Assembly (NCBI GenBank): GCA_039679385.1
Contig: JBDKVB010000026.1
Location: forward strand, 1-34,722
Source of the DNA: Armatimonadia bacterium
GTDB taxonomy: Bacteria; Armatimonadota; Zipacnadia; Zipacnadales; JABUFB01
Length of the DNA stretch: 34,722 nucleotides
Reading direction: 5' to 3'
Shown here: positions 15,937 to 24,131 of the stretch, piece by piece
Layout: each line of letters begins with the position of its first letter
Numbering within the stretch: position 1 is the first letter of the stretch
Notes under the pieces: model-generated
Told to the model about the DNA's origin: nothing
What the model saw: the letters and a program-made list of their open reading frames with translations, nothing else
The model's database searches: none
Program-made: the position numbers and the translations under genes

Positions 15937-17031
15937 CTAGCTCGCGCTATACAGATCGAAGCACACCGGCTTACCTGCATCGACCGGCCAGGCCTGCTCG
16001 GGCTTGCCGCCGGCGGCCCAGATCGCGGCCTCTTCGCTTCCCAGGTAGGCCTTGTCGCCCTTCACCGCTGCCGCCAAAGGACGCAGCTTCAGACGATCGC
16101 TGAGACCTACCATCCCGGTGTCGTGGCCTGCGATGACCGCGAAGGGTCCGTTAAGCAGCGCTCCCGCGTAGGTGGTGCGCAGGGTCTTGAGCAGCCGCTT
16201 ACGCTCCGGATCGCTGACCTCGTCGACCTGCTCCCACTCCGGTGGCGCCATGGCCAGTGACGCCATCTCGACACTCAGCCCATGCTTGCGGCACAGCAGG
16301 TCGAGCATGTAGCTGATGACTTCGGAGTCGGTGAAGAGTGTGCACTCGTACCCGAAGGACTTCACATAGCGCTTGTTGACGCCGTAGGAGGAGAGCTCAC
16401 CGTTGTGGACGATGGACCACTCCAGCAGTCCGAAGGGGTGAGCGCCTCCCCACCAGCCACCGGTATTGGTCGGGAAGCGGGTGTGAGAGACCCACAGGTA
16501 CGCCTGGTACTCGTCGAGCCGGTAATACTCGGCAATCGGCTCGGGGTAGCCGACGCCCTTGAAGATCCCCATGTTCTTGCCGCTGGAGGCCACGTAGCCG
16601 CCTTCCACGTCACGGTTGAGGCCCATGATCATGCTGACCATGTAGTCCTGCTCCGTGCGACCCTTGCGCAGGTCGAGGCGGTCCTGGCGAGGCTGGACGA
16701 AGTAGCGCCAGAGTCCGGGCTCGTCGGAGATCGTCGCGGTCTGCTTGGTGGGGATGGGCTCGTCGTGCTTGATCTCGCAGGTGCTCCTGAGGTACTCTTC
16801 GACTGCATCCTTGGCCTGGCTGTCGAGAAGCATCACGTGGAGGGCGTAGTCCTGCGCATGGTCAGGGTAGATGCCATAGGCCACATAGCCCGCGCCCAGC
16901 CCGTTGCCTCGCTCATGCATGTTGGCCATGCCGCGCACGACCTCTTCACTGCTGAAGAGCTTTCCACTCCGGTCGAGGATGCCCAGAGTGCCGCAGGCGG
17001 CAGGAATCTTGAAGCGTGGGAGTCTGTGCAT
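15937..17031 (-). CDS. Glutamate synthase class II glutamine amidotransferase subunit
   Basis: This 364-residue N-terminal-nucleophile amidotransferase should release ammonia from glutamine for the synthase subunit. The likely catalytic residue is Cys13 in AACGTLGIL, so a 12-residue propeptide would have to be removed, as in classical glutamate synthase. SHTRFPTNTGGWWGGAHPF and IVHNGELSSYG are the glutamine-binding and oxyanion segments of the class. It starts at the ATG at 17031 behind AGAGGT. It is the first gene of the operon and lies directly downstream of the promoter and near-palindrome at 17094-17138. The operon is divergent from the NrpR-like regulator, consistent with nitrogen control. 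Confidence 0.93.
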   Translation of the reverse strand: MHRLPRFKIPAACGTLGILDRSGKLFSSEEVVRGMANMHERGNGLGAGYVAYGIYPDHAQDYALHVMLLDSQAKDAVEEYLRSTCEIKHDEPIPTKQTATISDEPGLWRYFVQPRQDRLDLRKGRTEQDYMVSMIMGLNRDVEGGYVASSGKNMGIFKGVGYPEPIAEYYRLDEYQAYLWVSHTRFPTNTGGWWGGAHPFGLLEWSIVHNGELSSYGVNKRYVKSFGYECTLFTDSEVISYMLDLLCRKHGLSVEMASLAMAPPEWEQVDEVSDPERKRLLKTLRTTYAGALLNGPFAVIAGHDTGMVGLSDRLKLRPLAAAVKGDKAYLGSEEAAIWAAGGKPEQAWPVDAGKPVCFDLYSAS

Positions 17032-17089
17032 ATTGACCTCTTGCCCCTCGGCGGCTTGGTAACACGTCCGAGGTAGTAAAGGAAGGGCT

Positions 17090-17264
17090 TTGCCGGAAAG
17101 ACGTTACCGATTGTATTGCCGGGGTGTTTCCAAGTCAATCGGAAATCTCTCCCCTATTCACCGGCAGCAGCGGGCCCAGAAGTGGTAGAATGCCACTGGT
17201 TTTGCCGGAACAACGGAAATAATGCAGCCAAACGGGGGGCCTGGAGGGGGTCCAATTGCCGGAA
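17090..17264. repeat. Three TTGCCGGAA direct repeats between gltB operon and nrpR
   Basis: The 9-mer TTGCCGGAA occurs at 17090-17098, 17202-17210 and 17256-17264, with a variant TTGCCGGGG at 17116-17124. The first overlaps the near-palindromic operator, and the last contains the TTG start codon of the nrpR-like gene. An inverted pair TTTCC/GGAAA (17127-17131 and 17141-17145) lies over the -35 region. Such clustered GGAA/TTCC half-sites suggest several binding positions for one regulator, possibly with autoregulation. Confidence 0.5.
17094..17138 (-). promoter_or_regulatory. Promoter and putative NrpR operator of the glutamate synthase operon
   Basis: Reading the minus strand, TTGACT (17133-17138) and TACAAT (17110-17115) are separated by exactly 17 bp, a strong sigma70-like promoter. 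Directly after the -10 box, CGGTAACGTCTTTCCG (17094-17109) is a near-perfect inverted repeat, CGGwAA-N4-TTwCCG with one mismatched pair. It covers the expected start site, where a bound repressor would block transcription. Its GGAA-N6-TACC core is one base from the GGAA-N6-TTCC operator known for methanogen NrpR. The first gene starts 63 bp further on. Confidence 0.72.
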
Positions 17265-18227
17265 ATAGACCGGAAGGAATTCGCCATTCTCCGTGTTCTC
17301 GGTGAGCATCACTTGCCCCTGGGTGCCGCCGCAATCGCCAACGAGCTCAAATCCCATGGAATCGACCTCACCGAGCGCGCCGTTCGCTATCATCTACAGG
17401 ACCTCGACAACGCGGGACTGACCGTCAGCACCGGGCGCGCCGGACGACGCATCACAGACGCGGGCAAGGCTGAACTGGCGAACGCTCGCGTCGCGGATAA
17501 GGTGGCCCTCATCTTTGCCCGCATCGACGCCTTGGCCTACCAGACCCGCTTCAGTCTCACCGAGGGCCGCGGGCCCATCGTGATCAACCTATCGCTGTTC
17601 CACCAAAGCGAGTTCGACCAGGCGATGAAGGTCATGCGACCGGTGTTCCTGTCTCGCTTTGCCACAAGTGACCTGATCGCGACCTTCTCGCCGGGCCAGA
17701 GGGTCGCCGATATGGTGGTTCCCCGCGGCATGATCGGACTGGGCACCGTCTGCAGTGTCACGGTCAGCGGCATACTGCTGCGCCACGGTATCCCGGTCCA
17801 GTCCGAGTTCGGCGGCCTGGTGGAGGTCATCGGGCACGAGCCGACGCGCTTTACCGATGTGGTGCGCTACGGCGGAACCTCCATCGACCCGGTCGAGATC
17901 TTCATCAAGAGCCACGCCACCTCCACCACAGCAGCGGTCACCACCGGTCGCGGGAAGATCGGCGCCGGTGCGCGAACCTGCCCGGCCATCGCGCGTGAGG
18001 AGGTGATGGGGCTCATCGACGACATGTCTGCCTGGCGCATCCGGGGAGTCCTGGCGATTGGGATGGAGAGCCAGCCCCTGATGGAGATGGAGGTCGATGT
18101 GGGCCGCATCGCCTTTGCGGTCTGCGCCGGGATCAACCCTGTGGCTGCCGCTGAGGAAGCCGGCTTCAGCACCACCAGCCAGGCGCTGGCGGCAGTCTTC
18201 AACTACGAGGACCTCGACGTGATCTAG
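17256..18227 (+). CDS. nrpR: NrpR-like transcriptional regulator (winged helix plus NrpR effector domain)
   Basis: This 323-residue protein has an N-terminal winged helix (about residues 5-65, including LGAAAIANELKSHG and TERAVRYHLQDLDNAGL). A single NrpR/DUF128 domain fills the rest, with HQSEFDQAMKVMRPVF, VPRGMIGLGTVCSVTV, GTSIDPVEIFIKS and the terminal AVCAGINPVAAAEEAGF. In methanogens NrpR represses nitrogen-assimilation genes and releases DNA when 2-oxoglutarate rises; some members carry two effector domains, this one only one. The start is TTG at 17256, with GGAGGGGG 5 nt upstream and no usable ATG nearby. It is divergent from the glutamate synthase operon, whose promoter bears a matching operator-like palindrome. 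The regulatory link is inferred from this arrangement. Confidence 0.88.
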   Translation: MPEIDRKEFAILRVLGEHHLPLGAAAIANELKSHGIDLTERAVRYHLQDLDNAGLTVSTGRAGRRITDAGKAELANARVADKVALIFARIDALAYQTRFSLTEGRGPIVINLSLFHQSEFDQAMKVMRPVFLSRFATSDLIATFSPGQRVADMVVPRGMIGLGTVCSVTVSGILLRHGIPVQSEFGGLVEVIGHEPTRFTDVVRYGGTSIDPVEIFIKSHATSTTAAVTTGRGKIGAGARTCPAIAREEVMGLIDDMSAWRIRGVLAIGMESQPLMEMEVDVGRIAFAVCAGINPVAAAEEAGFSTTSQALAAVFNYEDLDVI

Positions 18228-18295
18228 TAGCTGTCTGCCCGGCCGACGTCGCCGGTGAGCCTTGCCGTATGCGCGAAGACTCAGGAGGACGACCC

Positions 18296-19447
18296 ATGAC
18301 TGCCCGCGAGCGCCTACTGACCGCTCTTGACCACCGTGAACCGGACCGCGTTCCGTACGATCTGGCCTCGACCCACGTGACGGGAATATCCGTCGTCGCC
18401 TACCAGAACCTGCGTCGCTATCTCGGACTTCCCGAGCGCGAGCCGACGGTCGTAGACGATGTGCAGCAGATCGCGCTCCCGGACGACGATGTGATGGAGT
18501 ACTTCGGGGTGGATACCCGCGGCCTCTTCCCCATCACCAGCAACCAGATTCGGCAACCCCTCATCGACGCCGGTGATGCCTGGGAGTACCGCGATGAGTG
18601 GGGACTCGTGCACCATCGGCCCAAGGAGGGCGGGCTCTACTTCAGCCTGGTCAAGAGCCCTATCGACGGGATGACGGCGACCATCGACCAGATCGACGCA
18701 CACGATTGGCCCGTGGCGGCCGATCCGACGCGGATCGCCGGGCTCCGTGAGCAGTCCGAGGCATACCGGGCCGCCGGATTCCCGGTGGTGCTCAAGGGCC
18801 TCTGCGCAGGGCTGTGCGAGGTCGCGATCCGGATCCGCGGCATGGAGAACTTCCTGGTTGACCTGATGGTCGAGCCCGAGGTCACCGCACGACTGCTGGA
18901 CAAGATCCTGCAGCTCAAGCTGGAGTTCTGGGAGATGGCGCTGGGGCAACTGGGCGATGTGGTCGATGTGGTGCTCGAGGCGGACGACTACGGCACCCAG
19001 GACTCGCAGCTCGTGTCGCCCGCGAAGTTCCGTGAGGTCTTCAAGCCGCGTCTGGCCGAACTCCTCGGCGGCATCAAGCGCAGTGCTCCACACGCGAAGG
19101 TGCTGTTCCACTCCTGCGGGAGTCTCCGTGAGATTCTGCCTGACTTCATCGAGATGGGCGTGGACATCCTCAACCCCGTGCATGTCGCCGCTGCAGGCAT
19201 GGAGCCGTCGGCCCTGAAGCGTGACTTCGGCGACGCCCTCTGCTTCTGGGGAGGCGGCGTTGACACCCAGGGCATACTCCCGCGCGGCACTGAGCAGCAG
19301 GTACGCGACGACGTGAAGCGAAATGTGGAAGCGTTGATGCCCGGTGGCGGTTACGTGTTCAACACCGTGCACAATATCCAGGCCGACGTGCCGCCGCGGA
19401 ATATCGTCGCCATGATCGAGGCTCTCCGGGAGGTCGGCGTCTACTAG
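18296..19447 (+). CDS. Uroporphyrinogen decarboxylase family protein (MtaA/CmuA-like)
   Basis: This 383-residue protein belongs to the UroD superfamily, in the branch that includes corrinoid-dependent methyltransferases rather than haem biosynthesis enzymes. The opening TARERLLTALDHREPDRVPYDL is typical. VLFHSCGSLREILPDFIEMG, near residue 268, provides the His and Cys that bind zinc in MtaA-like enzymes, and FWGGGVDTQGILPRGT follows. No corrinoid protein gene is visible nearby, so the methyl donor and acceptor are unknown. The ATG at 18296 is preceded by AGGAGG at 7 nt. It lies 68 bp after the nrpR-like gene on the same strand; co-transcription is possible. Confidence 0.85.
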   Translation: MTARERLLTALDHREPDRVPYDLASTHVTGISVVAYQNLRRYLGLPEREPTVVDDVQQIALPDDDVMEYFGVDTRGLFPITSNQIRQPLIDAGDAWEYRDEWGLVHHRPKEGGLYFSLVKSPIDGMTATIDQIDAHDWPVAADPTRIAGLREQSEAYRAAGFPVVLKGLCAGLCEVAIRIRGMENFLVDLMVEPEVTARLLDKILQLKLEFWEMALGQLGDVVDVVLEADDYGTQDSQLVSPAKFREVFKPRLAELLGGIKRSAPHAKVLFHSCGSLREILPDFIEMGVDILNPVHVAAAGMEPSALKRDFGDALCFWGGGVDTQGILPRGTEQQVRDDVKRNVEALMPGGGYVFNTVHNIQADVPPRNIVAMIEALREVGVY

Positions 19448-19543
19448 CCCCAGACTCCCAGGGCAAGGCGGAAGGAGCCCCCGGGCCTCGCCTGGCATCC
19501 TCCTCAACCAGTTGAGACAACCAGCCCGCTGGAGGTCCTTACC

Positions 19544-22276
19544 ATGCGTCCTGTGGTCGCCGCCTGCTGCCTCCTCTTGGTCTGCACCACGGCCGTCTCC
19601 GCCGCCCCCTTCAGCGTCCTGTTCAAGGTGGGGCTCAAGGACTCCGCTCCCACGGCATGGCAAGGCACGGTGAGCGCCACCGCTGCCACCCTGACGGCGG
19701 TCACGGGCTGGCGGTTCCGCACCGGGGACTCCGTCGGCCAGGGGAACGCGTATCAGCTCACGACCGACGAGCGTCTCAACGGTCAGGGCAAGCTCCTCGG
19801 CACGCTTCCCAAGGGCCTCCTCGTTACCGGCGACACAGAGGGCGGAGCTCGCCTCAAGTTCACCGCGAACTCTGTGACCTGGGAGGTCTCGGTCGCTGAT
19901 CTCACCTGGGGCGAAGCAGCGGTGCATGCCTCGGGCGACCTCTCCGCCCAGCTTGCCCCGGCCTACACCACACTCTCCGGTCCGACTCGCGAGGACGACT
20001 ACCCGGCGGCCTGCGCACTGCCCGCAGACGCGACCGTCGCAGTGTGGCAGTCCTATGCGAACAATGAGGATCAGCTCCTGTGGTCCATCTGCCGTCAGGG
20101 CCGCTGGGAGCCTGCCCGGCAGGTTCCGGAACTCACCGGTGACCTGTACCGACCCGGCTGCGCCTCTGATGGCAAGGGCGGGTTCTGGGTCGTGTGCCCG
20201 CGCCAGGAGCGCGGCGACTTCGACCTTTGGGCGACGCGCTGGGATGGTGCGAACTGGAGCGCACCCCAGAAGCTCACCGACCAGCCCGGCAACGACTTCG
20301 ACCTCGCCCTGACCACCGACGCGGCAGGGACCGTTTACTGCACCTGGCAGGCCTTCCGCGGCGGCTCCTCCGACATCCTCCTGGCCACCTGCTCCGGCGG
20401 CGCGTGGAGCAAGCCGCTGGTGGTTGCCAACTCCCCGGCGAACGAATGGATGCCGGCGATTGCGGCCACAGCTAACGGAGCCTGGATCGCCTGGGACACC
20501 TATCAGAACGGGAGCTACGACGTCTACGCCGCCGAGATGCGCGACGGGAAGCTCGAGGCGCCACTGCCCATCGCCGCTACCGACCGTTTCGAGGCGAAGG
20601 CCTCCGTCGCCGTGGACAAGCTGGGCCGCGTTTGGTTTGCCTGGCAGGAAGCCGGCAGTGGCTGGGGCAAGGACACCGGCAACACCGTGCCCACAGCGCT
20701 GCGCCGGGAGGCCATCTACCGCGAACGGTCAACGAAGGTGGCCTGCCTGAGCAACGGCCGCCTGCGATACGCACCGGACCTGTCTCTCGCCATGCCCCAG
20801 GGAGAGCGAACCAACCTGGAGGAGCCTCGTCTGTCCTGCGACGGCCAGGAGCGACTGTGGCTGGTCCTGCGCCATCCGGTGCGCATCAACTCCCCGCGGG
20901 GCAACAAAGTGTGGGCCGAAGCCGCCTGGGAGGACTACGCGACCTACCTCGACGGCGAGGCCTGGTCACCAGTCCTGTACTTCCCGGACAAGCTCGCCCG
21001 CATCGATACCTTCCCGGCCCTGGCGCCCTTGTCTCAGGGGCTGGCTGTGGTCTTCCACACGGACGGCCGGAACCTCGAGCGACTGCGAGGCATGACTCGC
21101 AACCAGGTGTTCGCCACAGTCCTGAACACCTCGCAGCCCGTGCGTGAGCCGCAGCTAGTAGACGCCGAACCTCCCGCACCGGTCGCTGTGAATGTCCAGG
21201 AGGCGGCCGACGTACAGCGTGCTCGCAGCTTCCTGGTCAATATCGGCAACAAGGCCTACCACCTGCTCCGCGGCGACCTGCACCGTCATACCGAGGTCTC
21301 CTGGGACGGCAACGGTGACGGGTCAGTCCTCGACTGCTACCGCTACGCGATGGATGCGGCGTCCCTGGACTTCCTGATGGTCTCCGACCACAACCAGGAT
21401 ACGGGAGTGGACCTGGAGTACATCCGGTGGCGCTGCTACAAGGTCGCGGACGTGTACAACAACCCGCCAAGGTTCAGCACCCTCTACGGCTACGAGCGAT
21501 CGCTCGGGTTCCCGAACGGTCACCGCAACATCATCAACACGCAGCGCTTCCACGCGTCCTTCCCCTTCACCCGCGGGGCCAGCCGAGGCGTAGCACCCGA
21601 CGACCTCCAGCAGCTCTATGAATACTGCCGCCGTGAGGGCGCCGTCGTCATTCCGCACACCAGCGGCACGAACCACGGGACGAACTGGCCCACCTACGAT
21701 CTGGGCCTGGAGCCGGTGGTCGAGATCTTCCAGGGCTGCCGCAACAGCTATGAGTACGAGGGCTGCCCGAAGGGCGATACGCCGGGTAGCCCGCAGTCGC
21801 AGAACACGGGCTACCAGCCCGAGGGCTTCGTGTGGCGTGCCTGGAAGCGCACACTCGACCTGGGCATCATCTGCTCTTCCGACCACGGTTCCACCCACTA
21901 CTCCTACGCCGGCGTGTACTGCGAGACCCCGTCCCGCGAAGGTATCTACGCCGGCATCCAGGCCCGCCGCACCTTCGGTGCCAATGACAACCTCATCGTG
22001 AGCATGAAGTGCGGCGAGCACTTCATGGGCGAGTCCTGGAAGCAAACGCAGGCTCCGGCACTGGATATCGAGGTTCTCGGCACGGGTCCCATCGTGCAGA
22101 TCGACCTCATTCGCGACTTCAAGTTCGCCTACACCGCCAAACCCAACCAGCCGAGCTTCAAGGCTCAGTGGCTCGACAACGACTTCACGCCGGGCACGCA
22201 CCTGTATTACGTCCGCGCCATCCAGGCCGACGAGAGCATCGCCTGGGGTAGCCCCGTGTGGATCACTCGCGGCTAG
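19544..22276 (+). CDS. Secreted beta-propeller protein with C-terminal DUF3604/PHP-like domain
   Basis: This 910-residue exported protein has a signal peptide of about 20 residues (VVAACCLLLVCTTAVSA). Residues about 140-545 hold repeated sialidase- or TolB-like propeller blades (GGFWVVCPRQERGDFDLWA, GTVYCTWQAFRGGSSDILLA, GAWIAWDTYQNGSYDVYAA). From about 575 the DUF3604 domain begins with GDLHRHTEVSWDG and continues with MVSDHNQDTG (about 613), GHRNII and CSSDHGSTH; these His and Asp residues resemble the metal ligands of PHP phosphoesterases. The start has GGAGGT, and the 12-mer GGAGGTCCTTAC (19531-19542) recurs before the next gene. It is a paralogue of the gene at 29070-31859. A metal-dependent hydrolase acting on an extracellular substrate is likely; the substrate is unknown. 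Confidence 0.85.
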   Translation: MRPVVAACCLLLVCTTAVSAAPFSVLFKVGLKDSAPTAWQGTVSATAATLTAVTGWRFRTGDSVGQGNAYQLTTDERLNGQGKLLGTLPKGLLVTGDTEGGARLKFTANSVTWEVSVADLTWGEAAVHASGDLSAQLAPAYTTLSGPTREDDYPAACALPADATVAVWQSYANNEDQLLWSICRQGRWEPARQVPELTGDLYRPGCASDGKGGFWVVCPRQERGDFDLWATRWDGANWSAPQKLTDQPGNDFDLALTTDAAGTVYCTWQAFRGGSSDILLATCSGGAWSKPLVVANSPANEWMPAIAATANGAWIAWDTYQNGSYDVYAAEMRDGKLEAPLPIAATDRFEAKASVAVDKLGRVWFAWQEAGSGWGKDTGNTVPTALRREAIYRERSTKVACLSNGRLRYAPDLSLAMPQGERTNLEEPRLSCDGQERLWLVLRHPVRINSPRGNKVWAEAAWEDYATYLDGEAWSPVLYFPDKLARIDTFPALAPLSQGLAVVFHTDGRNLERLRGMTRNQVFATVLNTSQPVREPQLVDAEPPAPVAVNVQEAADVQRARSFLVNIGNKAYHLLRGDLHRHTEVSWDGNGDGSVLDCYRYAMDAASLDFLMVSDHNQDTGVDLEYIRWRCYKVADVYNNPPRFSTLYGYERSLGFPNGHRNIINTQRFHASFPFTRGASRGVAPDDLQQLYEYCRREGAVVIPHTSGTNHGTNWPTYDLGLEPVVEIFQGCRNSYEYEGCPKGDTPGSPQSQNTGYQPEGFVWRAWKRTLDLGIICSSDHGSTHYSYAGVYCETPSREGIYAGIQARRTFGANDNLIVSMKCGEHFMGESWKQTQAPALDIEVLGTGPIVQIDLIRDFKFAYTAKPNQPSFKAQWLDNDFTPGTHLYYVRAIQADESIAWGSPVWITRG

Positions 22277-22354
22277 GGGCGAGAGCTTCCTGGGGGCTGT
22301 CCATACCCGGTCGCACGGTTCGCCTGACGGAGGGTCACCAAGGAGGTCCTTACG

Positions 22355-23485
22355 ATGAGCCTGCGTTCTCTCGTGACACTCGGAGCCCTGCTGTGCCTTG
22401 GGCTCCAGGCCTCAGCGGCCTCGCTTCTGGAGGATCGCTTCGAGGAGCTGAACCCATGCTGGGCCAAGAACATCAGCGGGACGGGGACTGTGGAGATCGT
22501 GCCTGGCGGGTACGAGGGTAAGTGCCTGCGAGTGAGCGTGACCAGCGGCACCAGCTACCTCACCACCAAGCTCGACCCGCAGGCCTTCGGGGGCAAGACG
22601 ATCGAGATCCGGGCGATGGTGAAGCTGGCGGACGTCAAGCAAGGCCCGCAGGTGTACTCCACCGCCAAGATTCAGGTCGCCCAGAAGATTCCCGGCGCAG
22701 CAACCCTCAACGCCGCTGCCCGCTGGGTCGGCACCACGGACTGGCAGGAGCAGTCCCTCCTCGTGGACGTGCGGCCTACCGCCTCCGAGATCATCCTCAA
22801 CCTGGGCCTCCAGGACGCCGTCGGCACCGCCTACTACGACAGCCTTGTCATCGAGGATGTGACGGGTCGCAAGACCGTAGAGGGTGGCGGAGCCTCGACC
22901 TCCTCAGGCCGAAGTATCTCGCTGGCTGCCGTCGCCAAGGCCGGGCGTAGTGATGGCGTGGCCGACGACGGGCGAGGCAGTTTCATCGACGCGGGGATGC
23001 ATGACCTGTATACGCTGCCGACTGGCGCCCTAACGCTTGGGGAGGCGCTGTTTGACCTTCCGCCGGGAGGTGCGAACGGCGGCCGCACGTGCCTTGTGTT
23101 GAAGGGTGCGCGTCGTCCGAACCTGCCGGCGTCGGCGGGGCCGATTGAGGTGAATCGCCGGGCCAAGACGCTCTACTTCCTGCAGGCCGCTGCCTGGGCC
23201 GATCTCGCCGCCCAGGAACCGTGCCTGACCTACGCGGTCACCTATGCGGACGACCAGAAGGTGCAGGTACCGATGAAGGCGGGCGTCGACGTGGGCAACT
23301 TCGACGAGCCGCGCGACCTTGCGAACTGGAAGCTGGCCTGGCAGGGCACCGACCAACTGGGCATGCCCGTCTGCGTGGGCTGCAGCTCCTGGACGAACCC
23401 GAGGCCGGAGACCGCGATCAAGTCGCTGGAGATCGCCTCCGCGGGCAAGGGCGTGCCCATACTCCTCGCTATCAGCTTCCGCTGA
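22355..23485 (+). CDS. Secreted protein of unknown function with carbohydrate-binding-like N-terminal domain
   Basis: This 376-residue protein has a clear signal peptide (LVTLGALLCLGLQASAA). Residues about 24-170 (LLEDRFEELNPCW, TIEIRAMVKLADV, YYDSLVIEDVTG) look like a galactose-binding jelly-roll as found in CBM4/9/22-type modules. Residues about 200-376 form a beta-rich domain with ALFDLPPGGANGG and NPRPETAIKSLEIAS..VPILLAI, a type I associate with secreted glycan-processing proteins but cannot name. No catalytic motif is evident. It starts at the ATG at 22355, 78 bp after the DUF3604 gene. The 12-mer GGAGGTCCTTAC sits at the same distance from the ATG as in that gene. A strong terminator follows, so it closes the unit. 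Confidence 0.7.
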   Translation: MSLRSLVTLGALLCLGLQASAASLLEDRFEELNPCWAKNISGTGTVEIVPGGYEGKCLRVSVTSGTSYLTTKLDPQAFGGKTIEIRAMVKLADVKQGPQVYSTAKIQVAQKIPGAATLNAAARWVGTTDWQEQSLLVDVRPTASEIILNLGLQDAVGTAYYDSLVIEDVTGRKTVEGGGASTSSGRSISLAAVAKAGRSDGVADDGRGSFIDAGMHDLYTLPTGALTLGEALFDLPPGGANGGRTCLVLKGARRPNLPASAGPIEVNRRAKTLYFLQAAAWADLAAQEPCLTYAVTYADDQKVQVPMKAGVDVGNFDEPRDLANWKLAWQGTDQLGMPVCVGCSSWTNPRPETAIKSLEIASAGKGVPILLAISFR

Positions 23486-23517
23486 GCCTGCGTCTCAATA
23501 GTCCCGAGAACCACTGC

Positions 23518-23558
23518 GAGGGGAGCCACCCAGTCTGTGCTCCCCTCGTCTTCTGTTC
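23518..23558 (+). terminator. Rho-independent terminator after 22355-23485
   Basis: A perfect 9-bp stem GAGGGGAGC/GCTCCCCTC (23518-23526 with 23539-23547) with a 12-nt loop is followed by GTCTTCTGTTCT. It lies 32 bp past the stop of the plus-strand gene. It could also stop transcription of the convergent minus-strand gene ending at 23595, though the opposite side is less T-rich. Confidence 0.75.
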
Positions 23559-23594
23559 TGAAGGCAGTTGACCTCTTCCCCGGCGCTTTGGACC

Positions 23595-24131
23595 TCAGTC
23601 CAGGGGCTGCTGACCGGGTGCTTCGTTGGCAGCGGCTGTCGGCTGCTTGTTGAGCGGCGTCACCGGAGTCCCGTAGCGGATCAGGCTCGGGTGCCGCTGA
23701 CCTCCGGCGATGCTCACGATCTTCCACGTTCCACCGGCACGGGTGAGCCCAAAGCGGTGCTCCTCTTGCCCGTCCTCATAGACCAGGTCGGCGACCACCG
23801 TGGCACTGTCCGGCGTGTCCTGGCGCACGTCGCGGACGGCGTAGGCTTTGACCTCACCGGCCGTCTTCTTGAGGTAGTCGGCGAAGGCGGCCCGGCCGGT
23901 CTCCTCCACGGACTGCTTCGCCACCCTAAGCGCGTCGCCGTCCATCTGGGCCAGGTAGGCACGCACGTCCGCCTTCCGCTGCGCCTCAAAGAGGTTCCAG
24001 ACCGCCGTGGCAGGTTGACTGGGATCGCCCTGCGTGGAACTCGGCCCTGCGCGACGGCTCAGGACGATGACCGCCATGATGAGGAGGGCGGTCACGATCA
24101 CCGCAGCAACCCGGTTGCGATCGGTCTTCAT
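23595..24131 (-). CDS. Small membrane-anchored protein with NTF2-like (DUF4878-type) domain
   Basis: This 178-residue protein has one N-terminal membrane segment (VAAVIVTALLIMAVIVL) followed by an outward-facing domain. The pattern AVWNLFEAQRKADVRAYLAQM, a central VVADLVYEDGQEEHRFGL and the final GGTWKIVSI match the lumazine-binding/NTF2-like DUF4878 group. These are usually ligand-binding or scaffold domains. The C-terminal 30 residues are Pro/Gln/Ala-rich and probably disordered. Its ATG overlaps the stop of the HflK-like gene (ATGA), so it is translated with the SPFH genes and is probably an accessory subunit of that complex. No enzymatic residues are recognisable. Confidence 0.7.
   Translation of the reverse strand: MKTDRNRVAAVIVTALLIMAVIVLSRRAGPSSTQGDPSQPATAVWNLFEAQRKADVRAYLAQMDGDALRVAKQSVEETGRAAFADYLKKTAGEVKAYAVRDVRQDTPDSATVVADLVYEDGQEEHRFGLTRAGGTWKIVSIAGGQRHPSLIRYGTPVTPLNKQPTAAANEAPGQQPLD

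Noticed and set aside
18314-19927. Open frame of 537 codons on the minus strand
   Set aside because: It is antisense to the UroD-family gene and the start of the next gene, and has no recognisable motif.
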